From Tenrec ecaudatus (Eukaryota > Chordata > Mammalia > Afrosoricida > Tenrecidae): a DNA stretch of 64,000 nt. The notes under the pieces are model-generated. The model was given only the letters and a program-made list of their open reading frames with translations. It had not been told where the DNA came from and did no database searches. Positions 36,196-48,870 of this stretch are shown here, piece by piece (the stretch's first letter is position 1; each line of letters begins with the position of its first letter). The translations under genes and the position numbers were made by a program. The DNA is taken from positions 257,252,812 to 257,316,811 of the forward strand of contig NC_134531.1 in assembly GCF_050624435.1 (NCBI RefSeq), given 5' to 3'.

Positions 36196-36379
36196 TTGTA
36201 GTAAGGGAGGCTATGCAATATGCACAGAGATTACAAGTTGAATATTGCAAAACTAGAAAACAGCTGAAGAGAAGTAGAAAAGAAATGAAAAGGCACATAC
36301 ATGGAAAATGTGATGTCAACTTAGAGTGTCAACAATGTAAGATTTTATAGCAATTTCCTAAGCATTTTGAAGAACTAAC

Positions 36380-36432
36380 CTTTTCTTCTTAAGACTCTTC
36401 TTAAGCCTTCTTCTTAAGTCTTCTTAAGACCC
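36380..36432. repeat. CTTAAG-rich local repeat
   Basis: The palindrome CTTAAG occurs four times within about 50 bp, embedded in CTTCTTAAG units, directly at the 5' edge of the SPIN-like element. Confidence 0.8.
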
Positions 36433-36625
36433 AACCTTCCTAATGCCATGACTCTTTAATCCCATTCCTTGTGTTGTGGTGACAGCCCCCCACACACACA
36501 CCATAACATTATTTTCATTGCTACTTCATACCTGTAATTTTGCAACTGTTATGAATCAGGCAACCCCTGGGAAACAGTTGCTTGACCCCCAAAAAGGTCA
36601 CGACCCACAGGTTGCAAACCGCTCC
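36432..36625 (+). mobile_element. SPIN-like hAT non-autonomous DNA transposon
   Basis: CAACCTTCCTAATGCCATGA at the left and GGTCACGACCCACAGGTTGC near the right match the ends I know for SPIN non-autonomous elements (interior TIR words CCTTCCTAATGCCGCGACC and GGTCGCGACCCACAGGTTG). The middle has TTCATTGCTACTTCATACC and GTAATTTTGCAACTGTTATG, as in those elements. The outermost 5' TIR bases are lost. The right edge CCACTAGAG resembles the CTCTAGAG-type hAT target preference. SPIN elements entered several tetrapod lineages, including tenrec, by horizontal transfer. The family name is from recall, not a search. Confidence 0.7.
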
Positions 36626-36869
36626 ACTAGAGTAAACATTTCAGAACACATTTTCATATATAAAATTCAACTGATAATTCATGTTAAATATTTCAGAGGT
36701 GAGATTGAGTCTAAACTTTTTATAATAAAAATTCCAACTTTTATTTTAAGAATTTCTGGGAACAGGTGGAGAAAATGTGCCAAGGTATAACACGACTGTA
36801 ACATCTTAATTTTAATAAAGCAGTTTGAACCCTTTCCGGCTCATTGTGAGTTTCAGAGCACTTGAATCC

Positions 36870-37070
36870 TTACGCAAATCACTAGCAATCAGTCGATTAC
36901 AACTCATAATGACCCTGTGGGATATAGTGGGACTTCTGTGAGATTCTAAAGCTGTCAGTTTTTGTGGTAGCAGAAGTCTCAATTTGCTCTTGAAGAGCAT
37001 TTAGTGGGCTCACGTAGCTGCCCTTGTGGTTGGCAATCAAACGCGTAATCCATTATGCCATAAGGGCTCC
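36870..37070 (-). mobile_element. AfroSINE
   Basis: The plus strand shows the inverted order: tail TTACAACTCATAATGACCCT (36,897), middle GATTCTAAAGCTGTCAG, and head ending CATTATGCCATAAGGGCTCC (37,052-37,071), which mirrors the GGAGCCCTGGTG-type start. Confidence 0.75.
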
Positions 37071-37071
37071 T

Positions 37072-38604
37072 TATTTACTGAAGAGTATCTCTTATTTCTG
37101 TTCCATTTTTAATAAAATCAATTGGAATTGCCTGCTATTCAATTTTTAATAAAAGTGAAACAATATGGGGGCAAATTCCAATTTCATGTAATATGGACTG
37201 TTCAAATATATGTTTGGTTCAAAAGACACACGTGGCATGTATTTTAATAATATAAATATTGAGTACAACAACAAGTAGTTTAAATAAAGTTAGCTTTCAC
37301 TGCCTCTATCTCCCACTAAGTAATGTTACATTAAAATATCCTTATTATATATGGGTGAGCAAAGTGAAGAAAGGTATATGCAATACAGTCTGTATCTTTA
37401 AAACTGGAGCTAAAAACAGGTCCCATTTTTAGAATCATTTAGCAAGTATACTCAGAAACAAGCATAGCATTTGAGGCAACAAAAAGTGAGTTGGTCAATG
37501 TTGTTTATGGCACATTTCTTTATTTCAAATGTATTCCACTTATAGATGATTTATTTACAATTCTTTACTAGATAACACAGAACTGAATGAATTGTACAGA
37601 AATTGAGCATGGTAGTGGGACTCAGAGCAATGAGAATCAATAGCAAGTCTCTTTAAGATAAACTCACATTTCCTGAAACAATGAATAATATCAATCTTTG
37701 AGAATAAGAGAAATATTAAAATGTATCAATATTTCTGATTTATATAGCTCTATGTTTGGATTTGGGGCTCACAATTCTAGCTCCAAGCTGAGAACAACAG
37801 TTAGTTCTGATTACATTGCCCTACTTGATGCTCGCCCCAATGAAGAGATCACTGAAGATATGAGTGCCATAGCAAAGTGTAGTTGGTGTCTGACTGATAG
37901 AAAGAAGAGCATGTAAGGTCTTCAAGGCTTGTCTTCTGAGTGAGGCAACAGGGGGACCCACACGGAAGCAGCACACAAGGATGTGAATGATAAAATCCAA
38001 ACCCGAAGAAGGGAATGGTATCAGAACTTAAATTTTGAACACCTGGATTACAAGCTTTGGTTGGCACTGGGATCTAAAAAGCATTTGCAGGGTTTAAGCC
38101 TCCAGTGAATTCCCTCTGACCACAGACCAGGTATATAAATTGCCTTGAGAGCATGCAGAGCATGGTGGATATATATTTTTTAATTTCTGCATTTTAGCTT
38201 CCCTTTTTCTATGAAGTTCAGGATGGGTAGTCTGTGACTGAATTAATGGTTTCTAGAGGGCTATGGTGGGGAGTTTGGGAATAGATGGGGAGTTCATGAC
38301 AGAGTACAAGAGAAAAGTAACCATTCTAAAATTGACTGTGGAGATAATTACATAGCTTTTATCAATATGACTGAAGTACTGACAAATATTATATGTGAGA
38401 TATATGTCACTAAAATTGTTGTTAAGATCTTAATACTTTATTATTTAATGAATTATATCATTAATATTTACTTATGTACAAATATCACATACATCTAAAA
38501 CACACAAAATAAAATTGTTCAACAAAAAAGTAGGAAGAACTGACCCATGAAAATAAAACCAAAATTGATAAATAACAAATATCATATTACCTGTAAATAT
38601 GGAT
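37072..38604. other. Mostly unique AT-rich sequence; possible unclassified repeat at 37,750-38,180
   Basis: No gene was recognised. The block 37,750-38,180 contains AAGGTCTTCAAGGCTTGTCT and CACACGGAAGCAGCACAC, words reminiscent of the L1 3'UTR modules elsewhere in the window, so it may be a diverged L1 3'UTR or related LTR. The 72-codon open frame at 37,698-37,916 is regarded as chance. Confidence 0.4.
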
Positions 38605-39101
38605 TGCAATAGCTATATAATCTGTTGTCAATTGGAGACTATTAAGAGTGAGGGGGTATAATTTGGCCAATCAAACAGGTCACAACTTGATGAACTCATT
38701 TGGAGGCGCTAAGGAGATAAATAGCTCACTAGAGGTGGGACACACACTCACTCCCTGTGAGACATTCCTGCTGACAAAACACATGGAGCTACTCTAGTGT
38801 TGGAGGGGAGTAGCCATGTGAAGACCCTTGCCAACACTAAGATGTTTCCACTGTCACTGGATCCAAAAGATTTTTCACCCACTGGCCTGTGATCTTCCTG
38901 CATTCAGTGTCATTGCATGTGTTGCATGAGTCTGAAGAGGAATTTATAAATTGATATAGGCTAATATCAGACTTATAGACTTGATCTGAACTGGGCTGGG
39001 ATGTCTTCTCAATATAAAATTTCTCTTTTATATAAAAACTCTTTCTTAAACACATATGAGTGTCTCTGAATTTGTTTCTCTTGTCAACCCAGACTAACAC
39101 A
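38605..39101 (+). mobile_element. Solo LTR, ERVL/MaLR-like family A
   Basis: Runs from TGCAATAGCTATATAATCTG to CCCAGACTAACACA. Family A blocks present are CATTTGGAGGCGCTAAGGAG, CCACTGGCCTGTGATCTTCC and TTATATAAAAACTCTTTC. Flanks TGGAT and CAGAT share three of five bases. No internal viral sequence. Confidence 0.75.
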
Positions 39102-39239
39102 CAGATCAACCAGCTGCTATTATTTACCAAAAGTAACTAATATCATTGTTATCTATTAAGCTAGATGAATTTTGTTATTTCAATATTTTAAATAAGTTAT
39201 CCTATTGATACTTTGCACCTGTCTGCCAGTTTTCCATAC

Positions 39240-41632
39240 TGTGGTGACTTGCATATTGCCATGCTGCTGGACGTCATGTCATTGGTATTTCAAATACCAA
39301 TGGGCTCAACAATGTGAACGATTTTCAGAACTTTCAGACTAAGAACAGAGTATGAAGAAAGCATAGGCTGTCCAATTATCCGCTGAAAATTTTATAAATA
39401 GCAGCAGAATATTGTCAGAAACACTGCCAAAGATAAGCCCCTCACATCAAAAGGCACTCAAAATACATCTTAGGAAAAGCTGCCTAAGCAAAGAAGTGTT
39501 GACTATTTGCTGATTGACATGACTTACAATTAAAAAAAATGGCTGAAAACCACCACTATTAATTAATTGAAACATGGAGCGTACAAAGTTTAAATCTAGG
39601 AAAATTCAAAGTCTTCAGAAATTAAATGGAGCACGTAAGGATCAGCACTCTTCGCATGAATGAACTGAAATGAACTAGTATTAGCCATTTAAAATAAGAC
39701 AACCTTATGTTTTCCTATTCAGGGAATAAAAATTTAAGAAAAAAGGAGTGAAATTTATTGACAAAAAGAAAATATGAAGATCTCTAATGGAGAACAATGC
39801 TGTCTGTCATACATAATGCCTTTATTTCTACAAGAAAACCCAGTTAATACAACTATTTTTTTCAAATTTATACACCAACCTCTAAAGTGAGTGATGAATG
39901 AATTGGATAATCTTCTGAACTTCTTTAGAAATCGAGATCTAGTGATGATTTTTGGAGGTTGCAAAGTAACTTTTGCAAACATGAGAAGATAGTAGTTGGA
40001 AAATATGACCTTGGTGATAGAACTGGAGATCACGTGATAGAAATTTGCATGACTAATTACTTCCACATTGCATACCCCTTTGTTCAACAACATAAAGAGC
40101 AGGTGTACCTATCCAAATGGAATACACAGGAGTCAAAGTGACTGCATTAGTGGGAAGAGACAATAGAGAAACTCAATTATCTTCAGCCAAGCAAAAGCCA
40201 GGTGATAACTGTGGAACAAACTGTCTATTATTCATAAGTATGTTCAAGTTTGAGTTCAAAATCAAAATGAGTCCATAAAAATTAAAATAGGACCTTGAGT
40301 ATATTCCACCTGAATTTCCAGAAAAATTTCAAGTATAAATTTGACTCACTAAACACTAATGACAGAAAACTTGACAAATGTGATGACATCAATAATGCCA
40401 TTTATGAAAAAAGTAAAGGTCATTGAAATGATAGAAAGGAAAAAAATATTGAAGTGGATGTCAGAAAAAATTCTGAAATTCTCTCTTACCATACAGCAGC
40501 TAAAACAACTGGAAAAAACTAAGTGAATAAACTTAACATACAATTTCAAAGGGCAGCTCAAAAGTGCAAAATATTATAATTAAATATGTAAAGACCTGGA
40601 CTACATTGAACAATGCGGGCAGCAGCAAAATAATATGGAAGAAAAACCCAAAGCCACTGTAGCTAAAGGAAGTAGTTGACATTCCACCATTTCAAGAGGT
40701 AGCATCTGATGGAGATCCAGTTATACTGATGAAAGAAGTACAACTTTCATTTAGGACATTAGCCAAAAACAAGGCTCCAAATATTGACACAATACCAAAA
40801 GAAATGGTTTCAATTTATTGATGAAGCTTGAAGTACTCAATATGTTAAGAAATCTGGAAACAGCTACCTGGCTAACTGATCAGAAAAGATCCATATTTAT
40901 ACCAATTTTCAAAGAAACCTGCCCCCACACAATGCAAAAATTATTGAATATCACCAATATCACGTGGAAGTAAAATTTTGCTGAAGAGCATTCAACAGAT
41001 ATTTTAGTAGTATATTGACAGAGAGCTGCCAGAAATTCCAGCTGAATTCAGTGGAGGATGTGGTCAGAGGAATATCATGGCTGACATCAGATGAATATTG
41101 GCTGAAAGCAGAGAATACCAACAAGATGTTTACTTGTGTTTTATAGACTATGCAAAAGATAGTATTGATCATAACACCTTATTGATAACATTCTGAGGAA
41201 TTGGGATTCAAGAAAAATTCACTAGGCTCATGTGGAAAATATACATATACCAAAAGATAGTTGCTGGATCAGAAGGAAGGAAAATCATAAAATGTGTGTA
41301 TCAGATTTATATCATTTCCCCATACTTGTACAATATGTGTTGGACAACATGTAAAAGAACAGACCATCGGAGTTGCAGGAAGGCTTATTAACAAACTGTG
41401 ATTATACAGATGATACAACCTAAATTTTCTGAAAGTAAAGAGGACTATAAACCCTTACTGATGAAGAGCAAGGATTGCAGCCTTCAGTGTGAATTACAAC
41501 TCAGGGTCAAGAAAACCAAAATCCTCACAATGGACCAATAGGAAACATTATGATAAAAAGATGAAATATCGAAGTTAAGAATTTCATTTTGTATCGAACT
41601 GTTGGAAGCAGAAGTCAAAAAATCAAATGGTG
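39240..41632 (+). mobile_element. RTE LINE, 5' and central part (continues at 50,193)
   Basis: A 5'-region block (GGTATTTCAAATACCAATGG) lies at 39,282-39,301. Endonuclease-type sequence spans about 39,860-40,060, and RT sequence about 40,680-41,430 with decayed motifs. The element is interrupted at 41,632 by an L1, and the remaining RTE 3' end resumes at 50,193. AAAAAATCAAATGGTG at 41,617-41,632 is repeated at 50,193-50,208, the target duplication of that L1. Confidence 0.83.
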
Positions 41633-42439
41633 AGATTAGAGGAAATGGTGAACAGGTAGAGGTACCCATGTTTGGGGCTCTGTGGGTGATTGCTGGTTTG
41701 GGGAAGGGAGGCTGAGCAGGAGGTCCAGGACTGTGCAGTCAGACCTCACAACACCTCAGAGGTCTGCTCCATCACATAGGCCAACGTTCCCTGTGGCATT
41801 AATGTGCCCTCTCATCCTACACAAGCTGCAGAGCTGCTGCAGTGTGTGACATGCTGCCCAGGCCACATTGGCATGCCCCACCTGTCACAACTTACCAGAG
41901 GAGGCCCACATGCCGCCCTCATTAATCCCACAATCTCCACCCTCCCTCCCTTCAATCAACATCCCCCACCCCCTCACCACCTGGTCGTGGTCTGTAAATC
42001 TGCCCACTGTTGCTCTCAGCTTACAGGGCCTGCCTGCCACTGTTCACCACCCACAGCCTGTCTGCTGCCCTTGCTGCCGGTAGCCTGCCACCATTTGCCA
42101 GAGATCCGTGGCTACTGCGTACTCAACTTACCCCCACCTCCTGCATTGCCTGTGGAACCTGAGTGGCCTGTGGATCTGGCAGGCCCACCTCATGTGATCC
42201 AAGGTACTGGTGCTGCCAAGAGCTCACAATCATGACTGGCCATGTCGCGCTTCTTGTGCTGCTTGTGCAGGCTGAGGTCAGTGGCTGGAGACCTTTGGCT
42301 AGGCAAACTGAGCTGACCACACATGGCAGTAAACTACTTCACTGTTTGAGGCTCTGGCCACCCCAACCCACAGCACATTGACCTAGCTAGCCCTGTCCAC
42401 TGTGCTGCATGCTCCACACATTACAACCAGCCCCAACAA

Positions 42440-45400
42440 CACCAAAATGCCTCATGAACAACTATACACATCAGCTGTCACTACAAGAAAGCAAGAGAAA
42501 CAAACCACAATATCTGAAGAGGACCTGAACTTAGAAACGTATATAGAAGAGGTAAACTTTGACCTACCATAGGAAGGATTCCTCAGAATGCTGCTTAAAG
42601 TCATTCATGAGATGAGCAAATTTATAGAAAAGAAGGATAGATAGAATAGAGTCTACTTTATGAAATGAAATACAAAAATTAAAAGATGAGAAAGCAGAAG
42701 TGAAGAGAACAGTAAAAGACCTTACCAACAGGCTGGAAGAAGCAGAATCTATCACTGACCTCAAAGGTAGTCCAGAGCAATTCAACAAATGTGAAAGATA
42801 AGCAAACAAAATAAACCAAGAAGCTGAAGAAAACCTATGGGCAAAGAGGGATGCAATGAAAAGGAACAATATTTGAATAATTGAGATAGTGGAGCTAGAC
42901 ATAATGAAAAAAAATCAACAACCAAGATTGTGAGAGAATTCCTGGAAGAAAACTTCCCCCACTTAATGAATGAGAACTAGACAGTCTTCCAGGAAGCAGA
43001 GAGGACACCAATTAGCCTGAACCCCAAAAAGAATGCACCAAGGCAGTTATCAGAGGATTCTGGTTAGAGATAAATACATAGATGAAGAGAGAGGCTTGAG
43101 GTCAACACCCTATCACAAACACTTCAGCAATTGGAAAAGTGTCAACACAATAGTACTTCTAATAGCAAAAGAAAGTAAATCCTAAAAATCAGGGTGGTGA
43201 TTAATGAGTGTGAAAGCAAAAAAATAATGGAGAAAGTCAACACAGCAAAAAGCTGGTGCTTGGAAAGGTCTAACAGAATCAATATATCCTTGGTGAACCC
43301 AACAAAAGATAGGAAGGATCACACATTAATATCCTGGATGAGGGATAAAATGGGATTACAACAGACCCTAAGGAAAATAAAAGACTTCTTACACAGTACT
43401 ATGAAGGACTGTACTCCAATGAATACAACAATTTGGAAGACAAGGATAAATACCTGAAAAAACAAACCCTCCCCAGATTACTTCATATAGATGTCAAGAA
43501 CTTGAACAGATTCAAAGGAAAAGAAGAAATAGATCAGGTTATAAAAGAACTACCAACAGAAAAAAATCCTGGCTCAGAGGGCGACACGGGAGAATTCTAC
43601 TAAGCATTTAAGGTAGAGCTGATACCAATTCTAGACAGGCACTTCCAGAACATAGAAAAGGTTGGTAAACACCCAAACATATTCTATGAAGTTAGTATAG
43701 CACTAATACCAAAACTGGACAATTGTTCCAAAATAATAGAGAATGTACTACAGCTTGATATATCTAATGAATATCAATGCAAAAATCCTTACAATATTTT
43801 TGACCAACAGAATACAAAAGTGTATAAAAAGAGTAATATATCATGATAAAGTGGGATTCATTCCAGGGATACAGGGATGGTTTAACATGCAAAAATCCAT
43901 TAATATCAACCATCACATTGAAAGGAAAAAAAGAACAAGAAACATGATAATATTGATAGATGCAGAAAAAACATTTTACAAAATTCAACCCCCATTTCTA
44001 ATAAGGACAATGAAGAAGATAGTATTGGAAGGTAATTACCTCAATATACTATAAGCTGTATATGAAAAATCAACAGCCAGCATTATAATCAATGGAGAAA
44101 AGAGAACATTCCCACTGAAAAAGGGGCTCAGACAAGATGTCCCTTGTCCCCAATTTTCTTGAATGTTGTCCTCGAAGTCCTAGTTAATAATATAAGGCAA
44201 CAGAATGATATCAAAGTTATATGTCTGGAGAAAGAAGTGAAATCATTATTTCCAGATGACATGATTTTATAGCCGAAGAGGAATATGGTACAGTGACAGG
44301 ACATAAGATCACCAAGCAGAAGTCAATTGGACTGCTACATACAGCTGATACAATCACAGAGAAAAAAAGATCAAGAAGGTAGTGATCACAATAGCTAAGC
44401 AAAAGGTGAAATATTTAGGGCTATACCTAGCAAAAAAAACCCAAAAATCCGTATGAGGAAAATTAGAGAATATTATGACAAGACCAATGGGACCTTCACA
44501 AATGGAAGAATATTCCATGTTCATGGATCAGGAGAGTCAACTTTGTAAAGACGTCTATCTTACCTAAGGCAATATTTAAGTGTAATGCAATCCCAATACA
44601 AATGCCAGCATCTTTTTCAAAGAATGGAAACACTGATTACCAACTTCATATGGAAGAAGCCCAGGATTGACAGAGAAGTCAAGAAGAAGAATAAAGTGGG
44701 CAGGCTTACATTATTGGACTTTGAAACAGTTGTCAAAACAGCATGGTACTGGTATAATGATAGATATTCAAACCAATGGATAAGAATAGAAAATCCAGAA
44801 ATAAAAACAGCAGCACACAGACAACTGATCTTTGCTTAAGGGTCAAAAAGTTGTCAACTGGGAAATGAGTACGCTGTTTCACAAATGGTGATGGAAAAAA
44901 CAGTTATCAACCCACAGAAGAATGCACCACATCCTTACCTCACTCCATACACAAGAACAAATTCAAGATGGATCTCAGACTTCGAGGTAAATCCCCAAAC
45001 TGTCAGGATCATCAAGGAAAAAATGGGGACAAAACTGAGAACCTTAGCACAGGGAATAGATAGCCTATCAGAATTATGAAAGGATGTACTCCCTGAGGAA
45101 GATATATTGGAGAGGTGGGACATAGTAAAGGTAAAACACTTATGAAAATGAAGGATTTCAGCGAGAGTAATAAGAGAGCCCACAGACTGGGAAAAGATAT
45201 TTACTAATGACCTATGAGATAAAGGGCATATTATTAAAGTATGGAATCCTCCAAGACTACAACAAGAAAAAAAATGAATAACCCACTTAAGAGGTTGGCA
45301 AAAGACATGAACAGAAGAGTCACAAAGGAGGAAACCCCAATGGCTAATAAACACAAGAGAAAATGTTCACAATTGCTAGCCATCCTGGAAATGCCCATTA

Positions 45401-45850
45401 AAACAACTATGAGATACCACCTACCACCCACAAAGATTAAAAAAAAACAGACAGCAAGAAATGTTGGAGGGTGTGTGGTGAGATAAGAACTCTCATTCAC
45501 TGTTAGTGATTTTGTAGATATGTACAGCCACAGTGCAAGGTGATTTGGTGATTCCTAAAGCAGTTGGAAATTTAGATACCTTACACTTTTCAATTCCACT
45601 ACTGGCATATACTACAAAGAATTAAGAAACAGACAATAGTAGTCATCTGTTCTCCAATGTTCATCTCTGCACAGTTCACTATCACAAAACCTGGAAACAG
45701 CCTAAATTTCCATCAATTGATGAATTGATTAAAAAACTCTGGTATATACACACAATGGAATACTAAACATTCCTAAAAATATAGTGATGAAGCACCTCCT
45801 CTTGTGGAAAGAGCTAGCAGATATTATGCTAAGTGAAGTTAGTCAAGCAC
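42440..45850 (+). pseudogene. L1 ORF1 and ORF2 remnants
   Basis: ORF1-like sequence gives EVKRTVKDLTNRLEEAESI-type coiled coil near 42,700 and REFLEENFPHLMNEN-type text near 42,935. ORF2-like sequence starts near 43,190 (VINECESKKIMEKVNTAKSW), passes through RT blocks (GFIPGIQGWFNMQKSININH near 43,853), a degraded active site FPDDMIL followed by a stop at 44,268, and the C-terminal Cys-rich region (NVGGCVV near 45,465). Many stops and frameshifts are present. Domain order matches L1 except that the endonuclease is missing. Confidence 0.82.
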
Positions 45851-46199
45851 AAAAGGTCAAGTAAAACATGAGTCCACTGAGGTAAATCCAAACAGCAGAA
45901 TGGGCCTATGGGAAAATGAACAGAACATACAATTCCTGGGCTGATGACCAAATACTCTGGCATTAGCCAGACCATTCCTAATGATATATATGGTAACAAA
46001 TCAAAAAATGAAAATTAAAAATAAAACAATCAAACAAACAAAGAAATACAAAAAAGAAACAGATCATGCCTGTGTACTCTAATATGCCTTGCAGTGCCTC
46101 AGAAGAGTAGGGGTCGGGAAAAGAAAGAAATTGAGGATCCGGCCACTAATCCACCACTGGAAAGGGTGACCAAGTAGACTTCATTCTTGTGTGCCAATC

Positions 46200-47757
46200 C
46201 ATGAGGCCAGTGCTCCTGCTCAGAACAGCTCATACCCTGAGATTACTGCAGGGTTGGACTCAGCTTGTAATGTGACGTCCTCTCGTTAGAGGACAGCCTT
46301 GAAGATACAATTGTGGGGCAGATGTCTGTCTGATGCACATACGTGGGGTCAAACCAAGGGGAGAGTGCAACAGAGCAACGATGGGTTGCTGGGACAGGAA
46401 GCAAAAATGCTGCAAGTGGAGCACTAGGAGTAATAGTGAGTGGTGCCACTCCAGCTTCCACTCCTTGATTCCTGGACCCATGAATTCTGGCTACTGGAGA
46501 CACAGCACCATATATTGGGCACTGGGTTAGAATGTATACAGCTTCCTGGAGAACATTGGCCCAGCCCTGCAAGTTGTTGCCACCTAGTTGACGCCGTAAT
46601 TGTGTCTTTAGGAGCCCAGTACATTGTTCTATCAGGCCAGCAACTTCAGAATGATGAGGAACATGATACGACCAGGGGATTCCATGAGAATGGGCCCTTT
46701 GCCGCACTGCATTTGCTGTAAAGTGAATTCCTTGATCTGAAGCAATGCTATGTGGGATGCCATGCCGGTGGATGAGGCATTCTGTAAGTCCACGAATAGT
46801 AGTTTTGGCAGAAGCATCACGTGCAGGGAAGGCAAATCCATATCCAGAGTAGGTGTCTATTCCAGTAAGAACAAACGCTCTCCCCTCCATGATGGAAGTG
46901 GTCCTATGTAATCAACCAGCCACCAAGTTGCTGGCTGATCTCCCCAAGGAATGGTCCCATATCTTGGACTTAATGTTGGTTTCTGCTGCTGGCAAATGAG
47001 GCACTCAGCAGTGGCAGTGACAGTGGCCAAGTCAGCCTTGGTGAGTGGAAGTCCAAGTTGCTGTGCCCATGCATAACCTCCATCCCTGCCGCCATGTCCA
47101 CTTTGTTCATGTGCCCATTGGGCGGTAACAGGAGGAGCAGAGGAAAGAGGAAGACCAGTCTCCACAGCGCGTGTCATCTTATCTACTTGATTATTAAAGT
47201 CCTCCACTTCTGAGATAATCTTTTGGTGAGTGTTCACGTGAGATACAAATACCTTTACCTTCTTGGCCCATTCAGAGAGGTCTATCCACATACCTCTTCC
47301 CCATACCACCTTGTCACCAATTTTCCAATCATGGTTCTTCCAATTCCCTGACCATCCAGCCAAGCCATTAGCCCCGGCCCATTAATCAGTATACAGTCTC
47401 ACATCTGGCCATTTTTCCTTATATGCAAACTGAATGGAGAGGTGCCTGCTCAAAGTTCTGCCCATTGGGAAGATTTCCCTTCACCACTGTCCTTTACGGA
47501 GATCCCAGAAAGGGCTGTAGTGCTGCTGCTGTTCACTTATGAGTGGCACCTTCATATCATCCAGAGTCATCTGTAAACCAAGCATGAATTTTTTGATCTT
47601 CAGTTAATGTATAATAAGGAACTCCCCAGGAGGCCATAGGTGATGACTGGGAGAAAAAATGTGATGTGACAGGAGTGGGAACTGTGGGCATTTTGGCCAC
47701 TTCTTTATGTAGCTTATGTGTCCCTTCAGGTCCTGCTCTGGCTTGATCTTGTAAATG
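46200..47757 (-). pseudogene. ERVL-type pol fragment (RNase H and integrase)
   Basis: Minus strand of an old class III endogenous retrovirus. RNase H sequence comes first (AWFTDDSG near 47,560 and VRLYTD near 47,390). The integrase zinc-binding His-Cys motif follows (HEQSGH near 47,100, CLICQQQ near 46,990), then the catalytic core (TGIDTYSGYGFAF and IASDQGIHFTANAV, with the D,D-35-E glutamate replaced in the region HHSEVAG near 46,640). Reading frames are broken at 47,363/46,857 and further upstream. RT, gag and env are not seen here. It lies inside the 3'UTR of the L1 at 41.6-50.2 kb. Confidence 0.85.
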
Positions 47758-47758
47758 T

Positions 47759-48306
47759 GTTATACAGGGTTCTCTAGAGAGATAAAACCAGATTGCTGAT
47801 AATTTATATATATATATATAAAGATAGATAACAATATAACACAAGAAATGAACAGTTAAATTATAAAGCAGTACAAATGGCTCAGTGCTACTCACTCCCA
47901 CGAGAGTTGTGAGACACCAGCAAGTTCTTCAAGTCTTGAGGGCCTCCAGGTAGTCCTCTGTAGAGAGAGCTAGGCTATCCCAGCACAGGCAGCAAATAGC
48001 AAGGCAAGTCACCAACTGTCAGCCAGGTCACCAATTGTCAGTTCCAGCTCTAGATATGTAAATTCCAATCATGTGGTCTTAAAGAGACCTCAACTTACAG
48101 CGACACAGACCACAGGCTGGGCATCCCACAAGTAGTGTACCCTGTAAATTGAGGCACAGAACAAGCAAGGCAGCCACACACTGGTCTGATGATTAAAGAG
48201 CGAGAGACAAGAAAGGCAAGGGTCACCAAGCCATTTATCTCTCTGCCCTTCAATTAATCCCACTTGTATTTTTCGGTCAGGCTGGCACAATAAACTAACT
48301 ATTTCA
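47759..48306 (-). mobile_element. ERVL-type LTR, family B
   Basis: On the minus strand it begins TGAAATAGTTAGTTTATTGTGCC and ends CTCTAGAGAACCCTGTATAACA. Immediately upstream on that strand (48,307-48,320) is GGCAAGGGGTGGGT, a purine-rich tract like the polypurine tract that precedes a 3' LTR. The pol fragment, however, lies downstream of it rather than upstream. No 5-bp duplication was found. A (TA)n tract lies at 47,806-47,820. Confidence 0.7.
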
Positions 48307-48870
48307 ACCCACCCCTTGCCAATCTGGCACCCGTACAGAATTCTTTAGCCATATAGACTTACATAATTTCTGGATATTGATGAAATCACATTTATACTTA
48401 TCATCATTCATCTATGATATATATAAATGAAAACACACTGAGTTAAATTGTATTTGATATATCATACCTGAACAAAGGAAAGATGTGCAATAAGCACATA
48501 AAAAGAAGATATATTGACAATTACAAACCTCACTTTTGGAAGAATGAAGCTTCAAAGTCCCTGAGGAATCCTGATTGTAGGACTCCGGGGAGAGCACTTG
48601 GCACCTCACTCAAACTAGTTGGAGGTTACTCACAAGGGGACCACACTGAAATTCTAAAGGTGTAACCGGAAGGGGGTGAGGCACTAGACTGCTCCATCCC
48701 TGAATGCAGGAAAAGCAATGGGGACTTGCAGGATGCATGCTTTCAAACAGAAAAGCTGAGGACTACAAAAGTATAAGTGCTGGTGGGTAAGTGGGTCCCA
48801 GGAAAGAGGACCCTTAAAAAATGGGGGAGTGGACTGAGAAACATTACAGGGCCTGCTCGCTATTTAACAG
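48307..48870 (-). other. Putative ERV internal remnant and L1 3'UTR transition
   Basis: 48,307-48,340 looks like the ERV region preceding a 3' LTR. Beyond about 48,400 the origin is unclear; clear L1 3'UTR text resumes near 48,880. No coding sequence is recognised. Confidence 0.35.

Noticed and set aside
41804-42235. 143-codon proline- and histidine-rich open frame
   Set aside because: It sits in the GC-rich 5'UTR of the L1 at 41.6-50.2 kb and matches no known family.
42440-45850. Functional L1 open reading frames
   Set aside because: Frames are broken many times, the RT active site is followed by a stop, and the endonuclease is missing.
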